Below are positions 51,691-60,547 of a stretch of 64,000 nucleotides of DNA, piece by piece. This DNA is from Cyclobacteriaceae bacterium YHN15 (GTDB lineage Bacteria; Bacteroidota; Bacteroidia; Cytophagales; Cyclobacteriaceae). Location: the NCBI GenBank assembly GCA_003797895.1, contig RKQB01000001.1, positions 325,822-389,821 of the forward strand. The letters run 5' to 3'. The notes under the pieces were generated by a model. That model was not told the origin of the DNA, did not search any database, and was given only the letters and a program-made list of their open reading frames with translations. Each line of letters begins with the position of its first letter. Position 1 is the first letter of the stretch. The translations under genes and the position numbers were made by a program.

Positions 51691-52131
51691 ATGTTTACCT
51701 TATCTGAAAAAGAAGTAGAGAAAATAGCAGCTCAGCTGCTTAAAGGCATGATTTGTTTTTATCAATTGGATAATAAAAAAATCTACCAATTGCCTGATGA
51801 CGAGGACTATTTTAATTATGATCTTACTCCTGAGGAAGAAGATATTCTAGATGAAATAGACGAAAATCCTGAGAATTATGCAGAGTTCACCAAAATGGAA
51901 GCTCATCAGGAACATCAAATGATGGAGACATTCGCTGACAGAATTGTTAAAGAAAGGAATTTTCAGGATGAACTGTTCAATGCCTTAAGCAAACCGAAGG
52001 CTGCAACAGCATTTAAGTTTTTGATCGACAGCTCTGGAAAATACAAAGATAGGTGGTTAGAATACCGTCTTCAGAAATACCAAGACTGGGTTAAAGAGCA
52101 AATTGATATTTTCAATTACTCAGAGGAATAG
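51691..52131 (+). CDS. UPF0158 family protein
   Basis: The 146-residue acidic protein matches the UPF0158 pattern: E-K-E-V-E-K-I-A-A-Q-L-L-K-G-M-I-C-F-Y, and a segment of acidic residues with F-N-Y-D-L-T-P-E-E-E-D-I-L-D-E-I. A-L-S-K-P-K-A-A-T-A-F-K-F-L-I-D-S and a W-L-E-Y-R end also match. No biochemical function is established for the family. It ends at a palindromic hairpin shared with the convergent ABC permease gene. Confidence 0.82.
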   Translation: MFTLSEKEVEKIAAQLLKGMICFYQLDNKKIYQLPDDEDYFNYDLTPEEEDILDEIDENPENYAEFTKMEAHQEHQMMETFADRIVKERNFQDELFNALSKPKAATAFKFLIDSSGKYKDRWLEYRLQKYQDWVKEQIDIFNYSEE

Positions 52132-52157
52132 TTAAAGCCACGTATCGTGGCTTTAAC
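52131..52157. terminator. Bidirectional terminator between convergent genes
   Basis: Twelve-base perfect arms GTTAAAGCCACG / CGTGGCTTTAAC flank a three-base loop, with A/T-rich flanks. It sits directly at the end of the UPF0158 gene and 8 bases before the end of the ABC permease gene. Confidence 0.78.
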
Positions 52158-52164
52158 TTTATCA

Positions 52165-53472
52165 TTAGGCAGTTTTTATCCATTTCCACAGGGTTTTGTA
52201 ATTGACTTTTGAACCATGAATCAGGATGCCAATCCTGTAGATTTTTCCTGCTACCCAGGTACTGAACAAAAACCCAAGAACCAATAGTGTCATTGAAATC
52301 AATAAGTCTGAAGTTGGGATACCAAAGCTTGCCCTTCCCATCATGGCAATAGGAGATGTAAGTGGAATAATGGAAAGCCAAAATGAAACATTACTGTTAG
52401 GATCGTTTAATACAAAAACAAAAAGCCCTAAGTAGGCAATGAGCAAGGGGATAGTAATAGGTAACATAAACTGTTGGGCTTCAGAAGGTGCATCCACTGC
52501 TGCCCCAATAGCAGCGAAAAATGCACCGTACAACAAGTAACCACCGACAAAATAAAAAATAAAGGTTAAGGCCAGGTTTATAAAATTGATTCCCTGAATT
52601 GCCTGAATCAATTCCATGAAATTATTATCCGGGTTGAAATTTTGATCCAAATCTGCACCCGCAATTTCCATTACCTGTTGCTGTGGCATCTGCATGCCAA
52701 AATATCCTGTAACAATGAAAGTTACTGAACTGATCAAAACAATCCATATCAAAAACTGTGTCAGTCCAACCGCCCCAATACCTATGATCTTACCCAACAT
52801 CAATTGAAATGGTTTGATGGAAGAAACCAGAATTTCAATAATTCTACTAGATTTTTCTTCGATGACACCATGCATGATTTGATTTCCATACACGAATATG
52901 AAAACATAGATCAAGATTCCTGAGAAAAATCCAAGTCCATAATTTACCGAGGCATCCGAAATTTTTTCCTCGCCAAAACTATCCAGATTGATAGTTTGAA
53001 TACTGACTTTAGTACGGTAGGCAGCTATCACTTCAGGAGCGATTCCTGATTCATAAAGCCTTTGTTCCTCAATTCTTCTCTTCAGACTAGCTTCCAAAAA
53101 CGAAATCAGGTTCAAACTTGGACTCTTTTCCGCATAATATATTATACCGCTGGGTTTGCTTAAGTCCAGTTTAGGTATATATAGAAGGCCTTGTCTTTCT
53201 CCTACCTGAACCATTTTTTTACCATCTTCAAACTTGGTATTTGAGAAAGAGAAAGCGTATTGTTCTGAACTTTCGATAAAAAACATGTTGTTTTCATCCA
53301 CCACCTCAATGATCTTTAACGCCGACCCTTCAGTTTCATCTAAGGCAATCCAAATGAAAATCCCCATGATGGCGGGGAAAATCAGCGGTGTTAGAATAGT
53401 TGCCAAAAGAAAAGATTTCTTCTGAACCCTGGACAGGTATTCACGCTTGATGACCAACCAAATTTTATCCAT
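52165..53472 (-). CDS. ABC transporter permease, ABC-2/NatB type
   Basis: The 435-residue protein has an N-terminal membrane helix, a soluble periplasmic domain of about 150 residues, and five or six further helices near residues 180-400. The G-N-Q-I-M-H-G-V-I-E-E-K-S-S-R-I-I-E-I-L-V-S-S motif is typical of NatB-like ABC-2 exporters. It pairs with the ATPase gene upstream (8-base overlap). The exported substrate is unknown; Na+ export is only the classic family member. Confidence 0.88.
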   Translation of the reverse strand: MDKIWLVIKREYLSRVQKKSFLLATILTPLIFPAIMGIFIWIALDETEGSALKIIEVVDENNMFFIESSEQYAFSFSNTKFEDGKKMVQVGERQGLLYIPKLDLSKPSGIIYYAEKSPSLNLISFLEASLKRRIEEQRLYESGIAPEVIAAYRTKVSIQTINLDSFGEEKISDASVNYGLGFFSGILIYVFIFVYGNQIMHGVIEEKSSRIIEILVSSIKPFQLMLGKIIGIGAVGLTQFLIWIVLISSVTFIVTGYFGMQMPQQQVMEIAGADLDQNFNPDNNFMELIQAIQGINFINLALTFIFYFVGGYLLYGAFFAAIGAAVDAPSEAQQFMLPITIPLLIAYLGLFVFVLNDPNSNVSFWLSIIPLTSPIAMMGRASFGIPTSDLLISMTLLVLGFLFSTWVAGKIYRIGILIHGSKVNYKTLWKWIKTA

Positions 53473-54364
53473 TACTATGTTTTTTAACTTGTTGGATGAA
53501 AATCTGTTCCATTGTGGGCATTATTTCCCTGAATTGAAATATTTGGCCGATTTTCATTGCCTCTATCAGAAACTCATTGGTAGACCTTTTTTCAAGCGAA
53601 ACCTTAAAAGTTTTGATTTCTCCCTCGCTCATCAATTCCCACGATGATGGAAGAGAGCCATTTGAAAGTTTGATTTTTATTTCAAATTCATTGGAGCTGA
53701 ATTGATTCTTTATTTTTTCAATTGGACCGTCCAGTATTTTTTCTGATTTATTGAACATGGCGATTTCATCACACAGTAATTCCACAGATTCCATTCTATG
53801 GGTTGAAAGCAGCAAGCTGATGCCTTTCTGCTTCAGGCCAAGAATTTGATCCTTGATTATTTCAGCATTTAAGGGGTCGAATCCTGAAAATGGTTCATCT
53901 AAAATCAACAGTTCAGGTTCATGGATAACTGTAGAAATAAACTGTACCTTTTGGGCCATTCCTTTTGAAAGGTCATCAATTCTTTTATCCCTCCAATTAC
54001 TGACATCCATTTTTTCCAGCCATTCGTTCACTTTTTGTTTTGCGGTTGGGGCCGACATTCCCTTCAATCGGGCAAAATAAATGAGTTGGTCCCACACTTT
54101 CATTTTTTTATAGAGTCCACGTTCTTCTGGGAGATACCCAATTTGGGATATGTGATTCCTCCGGAGGGGTTCATTTTTAAAAAGGATGGTTCCGGAATCA
54201 CTGTCGATAATTTGATTAATAATTCTGATCAAGGTGGTTTTACCTGCCCCATTAGGCCCGAGGAGACCAAAAATTACACCTTTAGGGATCTTTAAATTGA
54301 TATCGGACAAAGCTTTTGTTTTACCGAATGATTTGTTGAGATGCTGTATTTCCAGGATTTGCAA
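53465..54364 (-). CDS. ABC transporter ATP-binding protein, NatA type
   Basis: The 299-residue ATPase has Walker A G-P-N-G-A-G-K-T-T, signature L-S-K-G-M-A-Q-K, Walker B L-L-I-L-D-E-P-F-S-G-F-D, and switch His in S-T-H-R-M. The C-terminal extension resembles ABC-2 exporter ATPases. The frame begins with TTG at 54364; no in-frame ATG lies just upstream or before Walker A, so a TTG start is accepted. Its 3' end overlaps the permease start. Confidence 0.9.
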   Translation of the reverse strand: MQILEIQHLNKSFGKTKALSDINLKIPKGVIFGLLGPNGAGKTTLIRIINQIIDSDSGTILFKNEPLRRNHISQIGYLPEERGLYKKMKVWDQLIYFARLKGMSAPTAKQKVNEWLEKMDVSNWRDKRIDDLSKGMAQKVQFISTVIHEPELLILDEPFSGFDPLNAEIIKDQILGLKQKGISLLLSTHRMESVELLCDEIAMFNKSEKILDGPIEKIKNQFSSNEFEIKIKLSNGSLPSSWELMSEGEIKTFKVSLEKRSTNEFLIEAMKIGQIFQFREIMPTMEQIFIQQVKKHSNG

Positions 54365-54410
54365 GGTCAGTGATATTTGACTAAAAGTAAAAAAAAACTT
54401 TGTCTTCTCC

Positions 54411-55298
54411 TTATTTAATGGTTACTGAACCAACAGATACATCTATAGTAAAGGTCATTAAATTCTCAGAGTTTTCCTTATATGATTTGCTGACATAGGT
54501 TTTGTTTCCTATATCCTTAAGATTTTTGGGGACACTTGTCCTGCACATGGCAGTAGATTTGATTTTCAGGATAAATGGCTGGCTTTCCTCAGGAAGTTGC
54601 AGTTCAACTTTTCCTGCCCCAACTGTCGCGGTAATGTTGCAGGATTCCGGCATTTTATCTGAAAATGACAAATTCAATGTACCATAGTTAGCTTCAAATA
54701 CCATATGTTTTGCATTGGTGAAATTGAGATGGTGGGCATCCAAATTTCCCATATTGATCATGACCAACATGGTATCCATTTTTACGGAATTGGCCATTTT
54801 GTTACTGTAATCCAATGTTATATCAGCACTTGCTGATTTGATGATGCAATTTGAAATCGGTAGGTGTGAAAAATCAAAATTTACCTTTCCAATTCCGAAG
54901 TTGAAGTTGAGATCATATAAAAAATTTGAATTGAGTCCTACATTCCATTTGTGGTCAAAATCATTATTCGAATTCGGGAAGAGTTTATAAGAAAGACTTT
55001 TCCCAAAATTTTCCGACTCCACATTTCTGTGAACCAAATGAGAACTGAGTATTTGATCTTTTATCTCATAAGAGAAAGAAGGAAGAATATTTACTTTTGA
55101 AAGTTCAGAAAAAATTGTGAGGGGATTTTCCCCCACTTCCCTTTTGATTTCAGACACTCCCTTATATACGTTGAAATCTACATAAACAAGGTTATATCCA
55201 GTTCTTTGCTCAACTTTAAATTCCTTAGTGATTTGGGCTTGAGCTAAAGGAAGCATTCCGAACACAAAGCCAAATAATAAGTGTAATCTGTTCAACAT
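54411..55298 (-). CDS. Exported beta-rich protein of unknown function (DUF4097-like character)
   Basis: The 295-residue protein has a signal peptide ending L-A-Q-A-Q. The C-terminal part is composed of short repeating beta-strand segments (D-I-T-L-D-Y-S, L-D-A-H-H-L-N-F, G-T-L-N-L-S-F-S-D, G-A-G-K-V-E-L-Q-L). The pattern resembles adhesin/DUF4097-type domains, but I do not claim membership. It ends 46 bases before the ABC ATPase and may be co-transcribed with it. Cysteines are few. No function assigned. Confidence 0.6.
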   Translation of the reverse strand: MLNRLHLLFGFVFGMLPLAQAQITKEFKVEQRTGYNLVYVDFNVYKGVSEIKREVGENPLTIFSELSKVNILPSFSYEIKDQILSSHLVHRNVESENFGKSLSYKLFPNSNNDFDHKWNVGLNSNFLYDLNFNFGIGKVNFDFSHLPISNCIIKSASADITLDYSNKMANSVKMDTMLVMINMGNLDAHHLNFTNAKHMVFEANYGTLNLSFSDKMPESCNITATVGAGKVELQLPEESQPFILKIKSTAMCRTSVPKNLKDIGNKTYVSKSYKENSENLMTFTIDVSVGSVTIK

Positions 55299-55342
55299 AT
55301 GGATAGGTTACGTCTATATATTCAAAAGGTTCTTAAAGGTAT

Positions 55343-55378
55343 AAAAAAAGCCGGATTTTCATCCGGCTACAAATTTTT
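55343..55378 (-). terminator. Intrinsic terminator after dnaJ
   Basis: An eight-base stem (AGCCGGAT / ATCCGGCT) with a four-base loop is flanked, in the minus-strand direction, by a run of seven Ts. It follows the dnaJ stop at 55377 directly, and overlaps it by two bases. Confidence 0.9.
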
Positions 55379-56483
55379 AGAAAAATTCTTTCATTTTATC
55401 AAAGAAACTTTTTTCAGATGTTCCAGGATCGGGCTTGAAATTTTCTGAATTCCTTAATGATTCAAGAAGCTGTCTTTCTTCTTTTGAAAGTTGCTTCGGT
55501 GTCCAAACATTCACATGTATCAACTGATCACCTCGACTGTAACCATTAATGTCCCTTATACCTTTACCTTTTAACCTCAGAATTTTACCACTTTGAGTTC
55601 CCTGATCCAGCTTAATTTTCACTTTACCATCAATGGTGGGAACTTCTATCTGTGCTCCGATAGCAGCATCTATGAAACTAACATAAAGGTCATAAACGAC
55701 GTTATTGCCATCTCTATGGAGGGTATTGTCTTCGATTTCCTCTATCACTATCAACAAATCACCGGGAACACCACCTGCTGTTTCATTTCCTTTACCGGAC
55801 ATACTCAATTGCATGCCGTCTGCCACACCCGCAGGAATATTGATGGCAATAACTTCCTCTTTTAATATCAAGCCTCTAGCATCTGCTTCAGCTGGCTTTT
55901 TATCTACAATTTGACCATTTCCTCCACAAACATGGCAAGTGCTGGCTGAAACCATCTGGCCCAACATAGTATTGACTACTTTTTTGATCTGACCTGAACC
56001 ATGGCAAGTAGAGCAGGTCGTAAAAGTAACACCCTCGGCAAGTACATGCCGTTTGACCTTTATTTTTTTCTCAACTCCATTGGCAATTTCCTTAAGGTTT
56101 AATTTAAGTTTAACCCTTAGGTTAGTTCCCTTTTTCGTTCTCCTTCCACCTCTTCCTCCGCCAAAAAAGGACTCAAAACCTCCACCACCGAAAATATCTC
56201 CAAACTGGGAGAAAATATCTTCCATGTTCATTCCACCTCCACTGTATCCGCCGTTGCCCCCCAATCCTTGATGGCCAAACTGGTCATATCTTTGACGTTT
56301 TTCCTGGTTGCTGAGGACTTCATAAGCCTCGGCTGCTTCTTTGAACTTTTCTTCAGCTTCCGGATTATCAGGATTTTTATCCGGATGATATTGAATGGCT
56401 AGTTTCCGGTAGGCTTTTTTTATTTCCTCAGGCGATGCGCTTTTGGTAACGCCCAATATTTCATAATAATCTCTTTTTGCCAT
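55377..56483 (-). CDS. dnaJ: Chaperone DnaJ with only two of four zinc-binding motifs
   Basis: The 368-residue DnaJ has a complete J domain with H33-P-D35, a G/F-rich linker (about 70-115), a reduced zinc region and C-terminal substrate-binding domains. In the zinc region only the central motifs C157-S-T-C160-H-G-S-G and C183-H-V-C186-G-G-N-G remain. The usual first and fourth CxxCxGxG motifs are replaced by V-K-R-H-V-L-A-E-G and A-D-A-R-G-L-I. Zinc site I is thus absent and site II kept. It stimulates DnaK ATPase in protein folding. It follows grpE by 9 bases. Confidence 0.95.
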   Translation of the reverse strand: MAKRDYYEILGVTKSASPEEIKKAYRKLAIQYHPDKNPDNPEAEEKFKEAAEAYEVLSNQEKRQRYDQFGHQGLGGNGGYSGGGMNMEDIFSQFGDIFGGGGFESFFGGGRGGRRTKKGTNLRVKLKLNLKEIANGVEKKIKVKRHVLAEGVTFTTCSTCHGSGQIKKVVNTMLGQMVSASTCHVCGGNGQIVDKKPAEADARGLILKEEVIAINIPAGVADGMQLSMSGKGNETAGGVPGDLLIVIEEIEDNTLHRDGNNVVYDLYVSFIDAAIGAQIEVPTIDGKVKIKLDQGTQSGKILRLKGKGIRDINGYSRGDQLIHVNVWTPKQLSKEERQLLESLRNSENFKPDPGTSEKSFFDKMKEFF

Positions 56484-56492
56484 GTCTTGATT

Positions 56493-57077
56493 TTATGCTC
56501 CTGTTACCACTTTAGCAAAACGGATTACTTTGTCACCTAAAGTATATCCATTTTCCACTACATCTATTACCTTTCCCTTCAATTCGTCTGTCGGTGCAGG
56601 AATTTGTGTTATCGCTTCCTGTGTATCTGCATCAAATGGTTTTCCAATCAAGTTATCCATTACTTTAACGCCTTTGTGCTCCAATATCTTCACCAACTTA
56701 TGGAAAACCAACTGATTGCCTTCCCTTATTTTTGTTCCGTCTTCTTCCTTTTCACTCGCCTTAAATGCCCTTTCAAAATCATCAATTACAGGCAAAATCT
56801 CTTTCATTAACTCCTCTGAAGCTGTTTTGATCAAATCGATCCTTTCTTTTGAGGTTCTTCTTCTATAGTTTTCAAACTCAGAATATAACCTCAAGTATTT
56901 GTCTTTTAATTCATCCACTTCCTGTTGCAGTTTTTCTTCTTTGGATAATTCAGGACTTTCAGAGGATTCTTCTGTCAGACTTTCTTTCACATTAGTATTT
57001 GAAATATTTTCCTCTTGGTTTACTTCCTGTTCCGGGAAACCGGCATGGTCATCTTTCATTGTCTCCTTTTCGGTCAT
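56493..57077 (-). CDS. grpE: Nucleotide exchange factor GrpE
   Basis: The 194-residue protein has an acidic N-terminus, a long coiled-coil (about 45-120) with K-D-K-Y-L-R-L-Y-S-E-F-E-N-Y-R-R-R, and the C-terminal beta domain (G-V-K-V-M-D-N-L-I-G-K-P-F-D, V-V-E-N-G-Y-T-L-G-D-K-V-I-R-F-A-K-V-V). It releases ADP from DnaK. It lies just upstream of dnaJ, the normal order; dnaK is not in this window. Confidence 0.95.
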   Translation of the reverse strand: MTEKETMKDDHAGFPEQEVNQEENISNTNVKESLTEESSESPELSKEEKLQQEVDELKDKYLRLYSEFENYRRRTSKERIDLIKTASEELMKEILPVIDDFERAFKASEKEEDGTKIREGNQLVFHKLVKILEHKGVKVMDNLIGKPFDADTQEAITQIPAPTDELKGKVIDVVENGYTLGDKVIRFAKVVTGA

Positions 57078-57150
57078 TTTTGCTCAAAATTTTATACTTA
57101 TTCTCTTAACAATTTATTTGCCATAGACACTTTACTGACAAACTGACACC

Positions 57151-58146
57151 TTAATCTGTGTTTATAGCCTGCCATAATATATCCTTCAGCTTGTCAAGGT
57201 TAAATTGGGATACTGAGGAAATAAAGATGGAGTTTAAATCTGAAGGGATATCATTTCTCATTTGTTGCATCAACTCATCATCCAACATATCTGCTTTCGT
57301 AACAGCCAATATTCTTTTTTTATCCAAGAGCTCTGGATTGTACTTTTCAAGTTCATTCAGGAGGATTTTATATTGTTTGCTAATACTATCCGCATCTGCC
57401 GGAATCATGAACAACAGGATGGAGTTTCTTTCAATATGCCTTAAAAACCTCAATCCCAAACCTCTTCCTTCGGAGGCCCCCTCAATAATACCAGGAATGT
57501 CAGCCATGACAAAAGATTTATCATCCCGATAAGGTATCACTCCAAGATTTGGTACTAAGGTAGTAAAGGGATAATCCCCAATTTCAGGTTTGGCAGCAGA
57601 AATACTGGATAGAAGTGTTGATTTCCCGGCATTTGGAAAACCGACCAAACCCACATCAGCCAATAATTTGAGTTCTAATATGATCCATTCCTCTATTCCG
57701 GGTTCTCCGGGTTGAGCAAAATGTGGCGCTTGATTGGTGGCTGTTTTGAAGTGGTCATTCCCCAGACCACCCCTGCCTCCGGGAGTAAGTACTACTTCCT
57801 GACCATCTTCATTGATTTCAAAACGCACCTCATTTGTTTCGGCATCTTTTGCAACTGTTCCCAAAGGAACGTCCAGGATAACATCATTTCCGTCACGCCC
57901 TGTTCTTCTGCCACCTTCCCCTCCTTTACCGTCTTCAGCGATGACATGTTTTTTGTATTTAAGGTGTAATAAAGTCCATAATTGGGAATTACCTCTTAAT
58001 ATGATATGACCTCCTCTTCCCCCATCCCCACCGTCAGGACCTCCTTTTGGGACATGTTTTTCTCTTCTGAAATGTACTGATCCTGCACCTCCTGCTCCGG
58101 AACGCGAACAGAATTTGACATAATCTATGAAATTGCTATCTGCCAA
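57151..58146 (-). CDS. obg: GTPase Obg/CgtA
   Basis: The 331-residue protein has the glycine-rich Obg domain ([19 protein letters not shown], then G-G-D-G-G-R-G-G-H). It then has the GTPase domain with G1 [10 protein letters not shown]3 D-I-P-G-I-I-E-G-A and G4 T-K-A-D. It acts in 50S ribosome assembly and stress control. The start is TTG at 58146, which gives the conserved N-terminus [11 protein letters not shown]; no in-frame ATG precedes it before the hairpin at 58176. Confidence 0.94.
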   Translation of the reverse strand: MADSNFIDYVKFCSRSGAGGAGSVHFRREKHVPKGGPDGGDGGRGGHIILRGNSQLWTLLHLKYKKHVIAEDGKGGEGGRRTGRDGNDVILDVPLGTVAKDAETNEVRFEINEDGQEVVLTPGGRGGLGNDHFKTATNQAPHFAQPGEPGIEEWIILELKLLADVGLVGFPNAGKSTLLSSISAAKPEIGDYPFTTLVPNLGVIPYRDDKSFVMADIPGIIEGASEGRGLGLRFLRHIERNSILLFMIPADADSISKQYKILLNELEKYNPELLDKKRILAVTKADMLDDELMQQMRNDIPSDLNSIFISSVSQFNLDKLKDILWQAINTD

Positions 58147-58169
58147 TGCTGTAATTGTTATAGGTAAAC

Positions 58170-58198
58170 AAAAAAGGCTAAGCTTTCAAAGCTTAGCC
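58170..58198 (-). terminator. Intrinsic terminator after adk
   Basis: A ten- to eleven-base stem (GGCTAAGCTTT / AAAGCTTAGCC) with a minimal loop is followed, on the minus strand, by six Ts. It lies between the adk stop (58233) and the obg start (58146), so obg probably has its own promoter. Confidence 0.88.
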
Positions 58199-58232
58199 AA
58201 ATTTCTATGCAAAGGTAAGAATTATTTAAGGA

Positions 58233-58805
58233 TTAGTAGCTGTCAATGACTTTGGATATATTTTCAAATATTCCATCGATGGTACCTACTCCGTTTATTT
58301 TGGATAATTTACCCTGTTTATCGTAATAGGATGCAACAGGAAGTGTTTCATCCAAATAAACCTTTATGCGTGTTTCTATTTTGGATTCATCTTGGTCATC
58401 GGTTCTACCGGAAGTTTTACCCCTTTCTCTGATTCTTTCTTTTAAGATTTTCTCAGCCACGTCAAGGGCGATCATCCCTGAAATTTGGGTGCCATTTTTT
58501 TCCATCAGTTTATCCAATGCCTCAGCTTGAGCCACAGTCCTTGGAAATCCGTCAAAAATAAAACCATTGGTATCCGGTGTTGTGGCTAATTTATCATCTA
58601 CCATTCCAATTACTACCTCATCCGGAACTAGCCTTCCCTCATCCATAAATTTTCTTGCCAGTTTCCCCAAGTCTGTCCCTTCACCCAGATGTTTTCTAAA
58701 AAGATCTCCGGTTGATAGGTGGGTTAATTTATATTTTTCGATTATTTTCTCACTTTGGGTGCCCTTTCCCGCTCCCGGAGGGCCGAATAAAACTATGTTT
58801 ACCAT
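58233..58805 (-). CDS. adk: Adenylate kinase, short-lid form
   Basis: The 190-residue protein has P-loop G-P-P-G-A-G-K-G-T-Q, S-T-G-D-L-F-R, F-D-G-F-P-R-T and a short lid (R-E-R-G-K-T-S-G-R-T-D-D-Q). It lacks the long zinc-type lid of about 30 residues. It interconverts AMP, ADP and ATP. Downstream of hpt in the same direction, and terminated by a strong hairpin. Confidence 0.95.
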   Translation of the reverse strand: MVNIVLFGPPGAGKGTQSEKIIEKYKLTHLSTGDLFRKHLGEGTDLGKLARKFMDEGRLVPDEVVIGMVDDKLATTPDTNGFIFDGFPRTVAQAEALDKLMEKNGTQISGMIALDVAEKILKERIRERGKTSGRTDDQDESKIETRIKVYLDETLPVASYYDKQGKLSKINGVGTIDGIFENISKVIDSY

Positions 58806-58847
58806 CCTTATTTGATTTAAATTCTTGAATAAATATTTTGGGTCTTG

Positions 58848-59378
58848 TTATAATTTCAATTGATATATTTCAGGAATATTTCTTCCATAACCGTCATAAT
58901 CCAATCCGTAGCCCACTACAAACTTATTGGGGATTTCGAAACCAACATAATCCAATTGTATATTGTGTTTTAATGCTTCAGGTTTGTGAAGTAGCGTTGC
59001 CAATGAAATAGATGCTGGATTTGTTTTCTTCAACTGATCAATTAAATGAAGCATACTGAGCCCAGTATCCACTATATCTTCCACAATAATTATATTCCTT
59101 CCTTTCAATTCAGAATCCAAACCTATAAGGTTTTTTACAATTCCTGTCGATTTTTCCCCTTCATAAGAAGAAATTTTCAGGAATGTTATTTCAGTTGGAA
59201 TGGTGATATTTTTGGACAAGTCAGATAGAAACATAAATGATCCATTTAATACACCTATCATGACAGGGTCTCTGTTTTCGAAATCCCTTGAGATTTGATT
59301 GCCTATTTCTGTGATTCTTTTTTGGATTGTTTTCTCATCCAAAAAGAGGATAAATGTTTTGTCTTTTACCTGGATCAT
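58848..59378 (-). CDS. hpt: Hypoxanthine phosphoribosyltransferase
   Basis: ATG at 59378 gives 176 residues; a TTG four codons upstream is not used. It has the PRPP motif I-I-V-E-D-I-V-D-T-G-L-S-M, the P-V-M-I-G-V-L-N-G-S-F-M-F segment, and the C-terminal D-Y-V-G-F-E-I-P-N-K-F-V-V-G-Y-G-L-D-Y purine-binding region. It salvages hypoxanthine and guanine to nucleotides. It is followed by adk (42-base gap). Confidence 0.94.
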   Translation of the reverse strand: MIQVKDKTFILFLDEKTIQKRITEIGNQISRDFENRDPVMIGVLNGSFMFLSDLSKNITIPTEITFLKISSYEGEKSTGIVKNLIGLDSELKGRNIIIVEDIVDTGLSMLHLIDQLKKTNPASISLATLLHKPEALKHNIQLDYVGFEIPNKFVVGYGLDYDGYGRNIPEIYQLKL

Positions 59379-59387
59379 TAAGCTAAA

Positions 59388-59411
59388 CAAAAATGCCCTT
59401 TAATCAAGGGC
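59388..59411 (-). terminator. Likely terminator after the M42-like peptidase gene
   Basis: A six-base GC-rich stem (GCCCTT / AAGGGC) with a five-base loop is followed on the minus strand by a short T-run. It lies between the peptidase stop (59465) and the hpt start. Confidence 0.6.
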
Positions 59412-59464
59412 CATTACAAATATAAAAAAAAATGAATCCGACGCATCCTAAATCTTGCAAATCC

Positions 59465-60382
59465 TTATAGATGTGCCATCAAATACTTATACATTGCGAT
59501 CATCGCTTCCAGGTCGCTAATTGCAACTTTCTCATATGGGGTATGGGCGTTATCCTCTGGAGCCCCAATAAAACACCAGTCTATGGCATAAGGAGAAAAT
59601 TGAACCTCCCTTCCATCACTTGCCCCATTTCCTTCCACTTCCAATTGAAAAGTTATCCCACTTTTTTCGGCCAAGCCAATGATTTTATCAGTAAACTTCT
59701 TTCGTGGAATAAATTTGTCTCTCAAAGAAATTGCAACACCTTCACCATGAAATACCCCGTCTGAAATCCAAGTAATATCTGAAATTAATGCCTGTTGCAC
59801 TGGTGAAGTTTCCTGGATATATCTTAATAAATAGGGCATACTTCCCCCACCATGCTCTTCATAAGTGGAAAACACCACCCATCCATCCTCCAAGGATTCA
59901 CATAATTTTAAGGCATTGTAAATACCCAACCTATTGTCAAGATAAGCCCCCTGAATGAATCCTTCGTCTATTTCAACATGCTGTTCATAAGATAACAATG
60001 TACCTCTATCAATTGCCCTGGCAAAATCATGAAAAGGCTGGTCGTCCCTGATAAATAATTTGCAGCGTATAGGACCAAGTTTGTCTTTACCTACCAATAC
60101 TGCCCCTTCGATTACTTCGGGGCTACCTATTGGAACTAATTGGTTTTCATAACGGGTCATGAATCCAATGGTGTCTATATGGGCAAATACAGCTGTCCTC
60201 GGGTTCCCAAATTTAAGTAACAGACAGTCATGTAGTTCAGGGCCATTATGTATTTCGGGTGAAACTTTCCAAGATTGTTTTCGTTTAACTATGGTGTTTA
60301 AAAGAAATTCCTTTATATTAGACTCATCACTCGAAACACTTTGTATTTCCAGTAGCTCCATTAAAGTGTTCATAGTTGGCAT
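59465..60382 (-). CDS. M42/M28-like metallopeptidase (glutamyl aminopeptidase-type)
   Basis: The 305-residue protein resembles M42-type di-zinc aminopeptidases. Ligand-like sites are A-H-I-D-T-I (H and D), Y-L-D-N-R-L-G (bridging Asp), S-T-Y-E-E-H-G-G-G (catalytic Glu and Glu ligand), D and the final N-A-H-T-P-Y-E. It is shorter than many M42 enzymes. No signal peptide is present, so it acts in the cytoplasm. The exact peptide specificity is unknown. It is divergent from ompA. Confidence 0.83.
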   Translation of the reverse strand: MPTMNTLMELLEIQSVSSDESNIKEFLLNTIVKRKQSWKVSPEIHNGPELHDCLLLKFGNPRTAVFAHIDTIGFMTRYENQLVPIGSPEVIEGAVLVGKDKLGPIRCKLFIRDDQPFHDFARAIDRGTLLSYEQHVEIDEGFIQGAYLDNRLGIYNALKLCESLEDGWVVFSTYEEHGGGSMPYLLRYIQETSPVQQALISDITWISDGVFHGEGVAISLRDKFIPRKKFTDKIIGLAEKSGITFQLEVEGNGASDGREVQFSPYAIDWCFIGAPEDNAHTPYEKVAISDLEAMIAMYKYLMAHL

Positions 60383-60469
60383 GGTTTATGAAGTTGATTG
60401 AATACCTCTTTTTCTGTCAAATCAAAAAGATTTTTCAGAAAGTTTAAAGTTTTAAAAAATAAATTTACA

Positions 60470-60499
60470 TTTGTGATTAGTTAAAAGTTTATAAATTTG
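60470..60499 (+). promoter_or_regulatory. Strong Bacteroidota-type promoter for the OmpA gene
   Basis: TTTG (60470-60473) and TAAATTTG (60492-60499) are separated by 18 bases, an exact match to both elements. The -7 element is 48 bases before the ATG at 60548, leaving an AT-rich leader that suits a highly expressed outer-membrane protein. Confidence 0.8.
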
Positions 60500-60547
60500 C
60501 AGTTAAATCAATCAAACACTTAAAAAATTTAAAAAAAATTTTTTATC

